Part shown: piece after piece, positions 55,902 through 64,000 of the stretch
How the letters are laid out: each line of letters begins with the position of its first letter
Position numbering within the stretch: the stretch's first letter is position 1
Assembly: GCA_024734555.1 (NCBI GenBank)
Contig: JANPWX010000061.1
Location: 1,434,613 to 1,498,612, forward strand
Length of the DNA: 64,000 nt
Direction of reading: 5' to 3'
Source of the DNA: Trochalopteron elliotii
Lineage: Eukaryota; Chordata; Aves; Passeriformes; Leiothrichidae
The notes under the pieces: model-generated
What the model was told of the DNA's origin: nothing
What the model saw: only the letters and a program-made list of their open reading frames with translations
The model's database searches: none
Made by a program: the position numbers and the translations under genes

Positions 55902-58900
55902 ATTTTTTAGTGTAATGGTCTGTATTCACTTCTGGACCCTCACCTCCATTTATCAGGCAAATTCAGTATTTCAAGTTTTCCACATTGGCAAACTGATTAA
56001 ACTCCCATCTCATCTGTTGACATTGGCAAGCTTCAGTCAAGGCATTGCTGGTATTGCATCTAGATCTGCATCTTGTCATCTGTCATGACATCCCATAATG
56101 TGGGTTTTCCACTGGTTTCCAACATATCATCTGCAACTTTTTATATGCATTGTTATTGCTGCCTTTCCCTTTGCTAATTAGTTAATTTCAGATTTTTCAA
56201 CTTTTTGTTATGCTAGGAGTTATCTCCACATGGTAACTAAATAAATTTTAAAAACCTGAGGATTGTTATGGATACTGACTCCATCCAATTCAAATTTTTT
56301 TGTGGCTATTGATATGTGGATATTGGTATTTTCAGCTGTGGGTAGAAGAAGAAAAATCCATGCCCATTTTCCTGGCTGATCTATTTATTGATTTGTGTGT
56401 GCATGTGTGTGTGTCTGAAGTTGAAATACTTTTATCCTGGACCCAAGGCACAGGTACTGAAGCATGAGAATAAAGGATGAAAGCAATTAGGGAACAAACA
56501 CCATTGCATGGAAAAATACCATTGCACAATGTTATAAAGGAAGTTAAGGAATTGGCCAAAATATGAAAATATTTTATAATCTAATTTTGAGTAGGTAAAA
56601 ATGTACCATGCCCCAAATACAGAATTGTTTTTTCCCATTACCTACTCAACAATCCTGAACTTGAAGAGAAATAGGACCTCTTATAACATCTATTTTTAAA
56701 GGATGGCAACCTAGCCCAAAGAGTGTCCATAAACCCCATTGTGTTTTCTATCAACTTAGGCAGTTGTACATAACCTTGTATGTAAGCAACGTAATCTTTA
56801 TGCTGAGTCACTTTGGTTTAATGCTTGAAGTACCCATGGGAATCTCTCAGTTCAGCAACAGCCTCTATCATAGTCTTTGAGGTGACATGATGCATCTCAG
56901 AGTGACATGTTCATCTGGATGTGGTTGAAGAATTTTTAAGTGAAGTATCATTTTCCTCTACAAAAGTAAAAGTACAAGGCAATAGGTTTGTAATTACTTC
57001 AGTTGCTTTCAAAAAGTATTATTTTTCTATTATCTTTTGCATGTAATCTGAAGCTGAAAAAGTTTTAAAATCTCATTTTTAGCCATTATTAACACCTTGC
57101 ATTTTGAACTATGTTGCTTTACTGTGGAACCATCTCTTCACTGGATATTAATAAAAAAGCAATTGCAAAAATGGAAAGTGGGCAGTAGTTTATTCTCCCT
57201 CCTCTTTTGTTATTCTCAGGTTTTCATTCTGTTTCACACGTTTTCTTTTCATGCAATGTATGTCTACCAGGTTAATTAAAAATAAGGTGTCCTTTTCTAG
57301 GCAAGTAGTAGGCTGTGTATTACTTTTGATAAATATTTTGGGTATCCTTTCACAAGACTTATTATTTCTGCAAATCAGAAAGGTTACCATTTTTTCCTCA
57401 GAGCTTTCCTGGAGTCAGGAATACCTTAGCCATTGAGTTAGAACCTCTTCACGTTTCGCCATTTTTTAATTTTCCAGTTGAAATCATTGTCTGTGTTGTT
57501 TTTTCTAAACCCTACATATGTAAAAAAAAAATTCTAATTAAGTGAAAGCAGACTGAAATGTGACTCATTCTGCTTGTCAGGAATTGGTTTGCAGATGTAA
57601 TTTTACTTTCTATAGCCAAAACCTGAGAATAGTTATAACATATAGTCTAACATGATATTATGTTTCCATTCAACTAAATTAAATCTCAATACTTTTAAAA
57701 AAAGTTTCAATAAGAATTAATTTCTTTCAGCCCTCCTATTAAAAAGTAAATTTGAGCGCTCCCCAAATCAGTCCTCCACTCCTTCTTGTCTCACTAGAAC
57801 TTAAAAGTCCAGCAGGGAATTTTTGAATAAAATAGCAGATTTATCTTCCAGTAAGAGGGATTCCTGGTGGATGACTGCACAGCTGTAGTAACCTCATTGT
57901 TCAGGGGAAAGTGAGGTATTCCTTAGCATAATATTGAATTTCCAATCTCCCTCTGTATTTTCTGGGGAACTTTGTTCAGAGACCAAAAAAAAAAACATTT
58001 TAAACATTGCATTGCTACAGAAATACACAGGAAGTTTGTTTTTGATACTTTATAAATTCTTTGGTTCCAAAATGCTTTAGCTCACAATCTCTTTGCTTGC
58101 TTTATTATTTTATTAGCCTGGCTGGGAAAAAAGGCTTTTAAGTTCTTATGTGGGAGGAGGAGGGAGGAGCAAATAGATTAACATCTGAGAGAGAATTACA
58201 AAGCTGGAAAATAAAAATAGCTTTTGGGACAGCACTGTAAAGTGAGTCAGACTTTTGGTTAGGGGCTCAGATGAAGTAGGTCTGTGTAAAGGGGAGAGCC
58301 AGCTGCTGAGGGATGGCCTGATGGGAGAATGCTTGGCCATCTGATGGAGAGGGGAAATCTCAGGCATGTCTGTTGCTTAAAGAAGATGGAATTTTAAAGT
58401 CAGGTGATTTATTTAATGTTCTCAGCTTTCTTTATCTGGCAAGGATTGTATTTCTTAGAGTTTTCAGACCTTTGAATGTCCTCAGTTGGGCACTTGCATG
58501 GAGCTTGCACAGAACTGTCTTTGAAGCAGTTTTTGGTTCTTGGCTTTTGAGCTGGTTTGAAACAGTTTTGGTTCTCTGCTTGGCTCTGGCCTTGACCAGC
58601 TTTTAAAGCCCTAGCAGCTTTCATAGCAATTTAAAGAGATGCATTTGAAACCCTAGGTGAGCGGTGGAAAAGGGTCCTGAGGAAACAGGGCCCTGCCCAA
58701 CAAGGGATCAATTGTGTCCAATCCCCAGAGCGCTGTGTGAGCCCCTCCGGAATCCCATCCCTGGGTGCAGACAGCAGCAGCTCTCCTCATGCCCAGGTCT
58801 CTCTCTGAGGAGTGGGAAAGCTCAGAGAGCAAGGGGCTGAGTCACATGGACGTGCCCTCCTTTGACTGGCATGTGTTGGGCTGCCAGGCTGAGTCCTTGT

Positions 58901-60462
58901 GTCCCCTGGCAGTGAGGGGACAATGGGAGGAGCTGTGCCCTTGTGAGCCACAGCTGGCGGCAGCTCCAGGACCTGGAGCTAAGACTCAAGCTAATACAAA
59001 TCCAAAGCCAAAAATGTTGATTAGCCTGTTGGAACATACTATGGTTTTTTGCAATTTTAGATTATAATCTGGCCTACAGTCATAAAAAGCCATGAAAATG
59101 AGCAGTCATTCAAGAAGATCTGCAGCTGTAGGAGTGTGTTCTGCCCTTAACAAATGTCAGTTAAGTTTAATGAGACTTACACAGGTGCATTGATGACCTT
59201 GGGATTTCAAAATATTTCATTTTTTGTTTGAGTACTAGTGACTGAATTTTCCTACCTGGCTCACAGCTGGCTTTTTTACAAAAATATTTATCTCCAGTTA
59301 GCCAGTTAAGCCCTTCTCCATTTCCACAATGTGAACAGAGGATTGCAGAGATGAAGGACTGTGTTGATTTCACCTGATTTCTCCAAAAAAATTCTGTAAT
59401 TACTCTTAAGTTTGAGTATACACATAATTACAAAACTGAATATGACATTACACTCTTAGAGGGGTCATTTCACAGAAATTCTGCATGCATCAGTTCAAAT
59501 GTGAAAAAGTAATATTCACATGAATTGTTTGCTAGCACTTTACTTTAGAAGTGCATTTGCTTTTACAGGGATACTGTGTCACTCTTAAAGGATATGGAAA
59601 AAGTATTCACTGGGAACGTTTTCCTAGATTGTTAAATGACAAACTACTGAAGTGCCTTAGACATAAATTTTCTTTCAGAGATGGAGGAAATTGGTGAATT
59701 TTTAGAATTCCAAGACCCACAGAGATAACTTGGAGAAGGACCAAGTTCCATAGTCCTGGTGTAGATCATGCATGCTTGCTAAAGAAGCAGATCAAACTTC
59801 AGTTTTGTCTGACCTTAAAATGTGGATAAATTCACTTTAGAATAAAAATAGTAAAAAAACATTTAGGGCATGTTTGTCGAGATAAGTATTGGGCACCTAT
59901 GTGTTTAGAGAGGAGTATTGTAGACAAGCCAAGCTACAGGATTAAAGCCTTCCAATAGCCCCTGTGTAAATGTGAGTGAACAAAAGACAGAACTACTTTT
60001 GGTATATCCTTCTTATTGCTGGTGGAGAATGATTTCCATGAAATCTGGTAAATATCAGAGACTTAAATTTCAGTACCACTTACAATAATCGTTTCTGCTG
60101 TTTCTTTGAGTAATTTCTCACCATCATTAGAAAAACAGAATTTGGCTTTCAGTTTTCTGATATTGGCTGACCTCTGTGTTCAGGATACTTAGAGCAGACT
60201 TGAATCTGACAGTGTAAATGTGACACCAAATAAAGCTTGAAAATAAACAACTGTGAACAGCCTTTAGTTGAATTGAAAGATTTACTGAAGCATCCACTGT
60301 TGTAGAAACTAATGATTCTTTGGGTACAACATGCAGAGTTTTAAAATCTTACAATAACACTGAAGGAGAATGCTGTTGAAAAGGATCAAACCTCATGAAA
60401 ATAAATGAATCATTCTATGATTATTTTGCTATTCTTTTCTTTCCTATATAACTTTGGATAGT
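55902..60462. other. No firm gene
   Basis: A GC-richer block at 58640-59000 is open for 100 codons on the plus strand and 71 on the minus, with no splice pair, and probably reflects composition. A (TG)n tract lies near 56395-56416. Otherwise AT-rich and featureless. Confidence 0.3.
58520..58589 (+). repeat. Imperfect tandem duplication, about 35 bp
   Basis: TTTGAAGCAGTTTTTGGTTC (from 58520) recurs as TTTGAAACAGTTTTGGTTC (from 58556), followed by similar CTTGGCT...CTGG ends. Confidence 0.6.
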
Positions 60463-60672
60463 GACATTTTTTGGAGTTTGAATATTTCAGTTCCTGCAAA
60501 AAGTGCACGATTTGACTGTGTTCCTGTTTACAGAGATTCATTCTCTGCCAAAGAAAACATTTGTCTGTGTGCCACTCCAACTAAGTACTTCCTCTGGTTT
60601 ATGTGTGTGTTGGGTTCAGCTTGGCCTTCTGATGGTCTGTTGGAGCCTATACATAAGATAGTGGGCTTTTAA
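60463..60672 (+). CDS. Candidate exon, 69 codons open
   Basis: After a pyrimidine-rich tract and GGATAG (acceptor at 60461-60462), the frame entered with one base reads DIFWSLNISVPAKSARFDCV and stays open for 69 codons to TAA at 60670. There is no convincing donor, so it would be a terminal exon, and no poly(A) signal is obvious close by. The acceptor is only fair because purines interrupt it. Confidence 0.2.
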   Translation, partial: DIFWSLNISVPAKSARFDCVPVYRDSFSAKENICLCATPTKYFLWFMCVLGSAWPSDGLLEPIHKIVGF

Positions 60673-60674
60673 GA

Positions 60675-62780
60675 TTCCTTGTTATAGGTCTAGCAGCAAA
60701 CATTCAAATAGCCACTGCAAGACTGTCATAACAATATTGTGGTCTGATATCCTCAGTCTGGGGTTATGGACAGTGTGTAAATGCTCCATCTACCTTGTTG
60801 GTTTTCTTCACCAGAATCTGTATTTTGTTGTTTTGCTGGTGACGGGCAGATTGCTTTCCTGTGCCATGGTGGAAGTCCTATTCCAGGACATGCTTTAGCA
60901 GGTCAGTGGGCTGAGTTTCTTCTAGTGTTGACCCTGAAGCTGTAGTGCAATGAGCTCTTTGTGGTCTGTTGGTCCCCCCATCATTGGAAATGGCTTTATT
61001 CTACAATTTGAGTGATTTTTTTAGGGGCCTAAAAATTCTCCTTCATGGGTATAAATAGTATTTTTAAACATCAGTGGCACTGAGGTTAGGAGTAACTTTT
61101 TCTGCCTCCCTTCTCTTTCTATTTGCTGCACATTAGAAGCCTCGCAAGATTATTCAGAAGGGCTGGTGTACAAGCCTCAATCTAAGATTTCAAAAAGACT
61201 TAAAAAAAGAAAAAGAGCAGATATGTTAAATAAACTGGGTCCTGGAGAATGTCTAAGCCTTGGGATATTTGACTAAATGCTGGTGGCTTTTTAAGAGTTT
61301 GCTATATCCTTGAGTGGCTTCAGGGGGGCTTGTGACACTTTTGACAATTCCTAAGGGAGTCTTGCAGGTGAGGCTGGGATCAATGTCAAGTTCCTGACAG
61401 GACTTTACCTCTGACATGTGTTTGCTTTCTCTTCAGAGGGACATTGTCACAGGCTTCCTGAATGCAAGTAAATCAGGCCAAGATTTTATATAAAAACTTT
61501 TCCTATATTCTCAGAAGAGTAAGGCTAGAATTTCACACCAGTCTCTTATTCTCAGGTGTAATTCCAAAAACAGTTCCAAGAAGCAGGTAAAAAAAATTGA
61601 AAATTCTTCCAGCTTCAGTAAAATTGTATATGAATTGACATTTCCTATTACAACCTTTGTAAGTAATAATAATAAAAATTATTATATGAATTAATAATAG
61701 CAGATAGTTAAAACTTGCATTGTAGTCACAAAGGATAAGTTTTTTTGACACTGAGAAAAAGCACATATTTTATCCTCCTTGAAATTATCCTTCTTGCAAT
61801 TTAAACTTTGCTCTCCATAGGACAATTAGTGCATTGTTGATTATTGGAAGTATACAGAAGAAACTGAATGAGCATTTTCATCTACGTTTTCTACCCAGTG
61901 TATGAGATGTTTAAATATAAGGATAAAAATAGCCAATTACAATCAAACATTTAATTCCCAGTATCCTGAAATCTGTGGAACATCAAGTACTTGCTATTCA
62001 GGCCTCTTTTCTTCATAAAGATGTGATTGGGAGTGTATTTAAGAGACAATATAATGGTCATATTAAATAAACAAAGCCAAACAATCTTTCTGAAAGTACC
62101 CTGAATGATTGATAGGAATATCATGATCAAAGTGAAAACACAATATGAGATATCAATAATCAGCCAGCCTGATTACAAGAAATACAAATTGCAATTAACT
62201 CATATCTGTACTTGGTTTTTGTGGATGTGTTTGTGCTTGGATTAAATAAAAAAAGCTTAGTTCAATAAAGTCTGAATATATGTGACAATTAGAAACATAA
62301 AACAGTGGACATGGAATGAAGTGGACAGAGAATATTAAAAATCTGTCTTCCTACTGCCCACGTGCAGAGTGTGCTGTAGTGCCAGGGCTGTGTCTCTGAG
62401 CAGCAGGAGGCTCAGTGGGTGAGGTGCCCACTTCATGGATGCTTCTCTGCATGGGTGATGTTCCACACGACTGGGTTTGGTTAGGGGACCCAGATGGAAA
62501 TCACCTTAGCTGATGGAAATAAGCATGGTGAGAGAGATCTCTGGGGTATGCCCACATTTTGTGCTGGGCTTTTTCACACATGGCTTGGTTTGTGTGGGCT
62601 TTGCTCTGTGTAGCAGTGCTCAGACTTGATTTGCCTGCTGAGGTAATGTGGGTGTAATTTAATGTCCCAGCAGGTTTGAGGGAGAGCCAATGTGACACGA
62701 TCTGGGACTTTTAAAGTACCTGAATGTAAATCAGCTATGCAAACCCTTGCTTTCTAGCAAGAACTCTCAATCTTTCCCAG
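60675..62780. other. AT-rich stretch, no gene seen
   Basis: Short ORFs only. A TAATAATAATAA-type AT-rich tract lies near 61665-61700. Confidence 0.3.
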
Positions 62781-62877
62781 ACAGCAAACAGCCATTAACT
62801 GAGGGGAAAAGGAGCAGTCCAGTTACCTGCTCTGGGTACATTTCAAACCACTCCATCCCTGGATCCAGGGTTACAAG
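62781..62877 (+). CDS. Candidate coding exon, 97 nt
   Basis: The acceptor AACTCTCAATCTTTCCCAG and the strong donor ACAAG/GTGAGG (62878) bound 97 bases. Only the frame entered with two carried bases is open, starting SKQPLTEGKRSSPVTCSGYI and continuing 31 codons to the donor. It enters in phase 1 and leaves in phase 2. The other two frames stop within seven or eight codons, so the open frame is not a by-product of GC content. The Ser-, Pro- and basic-rich peptide looks like a disordered region. It may belong to a gene that continues to the right of the window. Confidence 0.38.
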
Positions 62878-62879
62878 GT

Positions 62880-64000
62880 GAGGTTGTGTTCATGTGCTGC
62901 AGTGCCACCAGGTTTAAGTATTTCAGCTGCTGCCAGAAATGACATAACAAGAGATACAGGAAATTTTTGCATGGAAGTTTTTGCCTGCCATGGGGATCTT
63001 AGTGTAGGGGTTTTTGAGAAGCAAATAAGTTATGCTATTGTGGAAATGTACAACCATCCTTAAGCTTTAATAACTATTTTATAAAATGACTGAGGCTCAT
63101 CTAAGCTATCAGTCTTTAAAAAGGGTAAGAGGCTTATTTCCTGAACTACATCATGAAAGCAATCAGTTGAGGCAAAATAAAGCCTATCAGTGAATATGCA
63201 GAGTAGATATTCTCTTCCACAATCTGCTTCAGCCCATTAACCAGATGAAATTCCACATGGTGATGGGTCATAACTTTGAAAATAAGCCTACCTCATAAAG
63301 AGTTCTGCATTGAAGTAAATATTTCAAAAAGTTGTCTAAAAGGGCTCAGTTTGCAGATTTTTTCACAGCAAAAAATTAAATGTAAACTTGATGAATTGTT
63401 TCTGAGTAAACTATGTTTTCAATTAGCATTAATGTTTAAAGGCAGTCCAAAATGTGCTCCACACATGCATTCACAGAATCTTAGTGCAATAAGGCTCACA
63501 AAAGATATTGGAAAGAAGATAGCATGGAAAGGAAATGGAAAAGTAAAGCAGGCAGAATAAACCTCTTTTGCATTCTCTATTTGAACGAAGACACAACTGT
63601 GCAGACATTTATTTAATGTTCTGGGCTTATAGTTCTAGTAGTGACACCAACACCCACAGTGCTAGAATTATAACTCTGTTACAGAGATTTTACTTTGTTT
63701 CAGCTTTGTGTGAATGTGATGCATAAATTCAAGTCTTGTATCTCTGACTTACACAAATTCTGAATCCTTTTTTCCTCCTTCTCTATTGCTTCCTTCCACT
63801 GTTGTTGCTATTCCCCTTTCTTTTATCAATTTTCCATTATTTTGTCCATGTTGGCACAGTCTTTCCCTGGCTGCTTAAAAGAAAGAAATAGGGAGTGTCC
63901 ATGTCAACATGGAAAATACTAAAAATATTTCCTTTTTCATGATTTTAATTTTTTTTTAAATTGGGTTTTATGAATCCCCTGGTTTTCTATTTATCAGCTC
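62880..64000. other. AT-rich right end, no gene seen
   Basis: ORFs of 61 and 94 codons (62878-63063, 63276-63560) lack splice support. The first begins inside the donor at 62878 and is its read-through. Confidence 0.3.

Noticed and set aside
58640..59010. GC-rich block with a 100-codon ORF
   Set aside because: Open on both strands from composition, no splice pair and no LTR boundaries.
1..64000. tRNA, rRNA, snRNA, CRISPR, operons, prokaryotic promoters
   Set aside because: No matching structure or motif was seen by eye on either strand. The sequence is vertebrate nuclear in character.

Overview
The window reads as nuclear DNA of a bird, probably from one long gene-bearing interval. It is AT-rich (about 40% GC by eye) and has no operons or dense coding. 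It contains a truncated, minus-oriented CR1 LINE 3' end (49885-50175), two apparent solo LTRs with 6-bp target-site duplications (17594-18106 and 55635-55895), and little other repeat. CR1 plus low repeat density fits birds. The species cannot be told from the sequence.

Layout: bases 1-760 are a CpG island with GC boxes, an inverted CCAAT box and a strong splice donor at 412. This is best read as the promoter and non-coding first exon of a plus-strand gene. A 62-codon open exon with a good start context follows (ATG at 1705). Phase-compatible candidate exons lie at 3445, 5815, 7340 and 10787. A convincing terminal exon lies at 13373-13531, with AATAAA at 13570. The encoded protein is not one I recognise. 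A second, intronic CpG island (about 3690-4115) carries a CTCF-like motif. A TATA-type promoter may start a shorter transcript near 10865.

From 14 kb to the right end the sequence is intron-like or intergenic, with scattered candidate exons (14677, 25097, 28889, 29445, 30155, 39388, 44103, 47600, 48641, 50406, 60463, 62781). Some join in compatible phase. I found one equally good exon on the opposite strand (10173-10244), so vertebrate pseudo-exon background is real and these calls are tentative. The longest ORF, 206 codons at 46418-47038, is Cys-rich, unidentified and longer than expected for this base composition.

I see no rRNA, tRNA, CRISPR, prokaryotic or intact viral gene. Exon calls rest on splice consensus, open frame and phase only. 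No homology search or RNA evidence was available.
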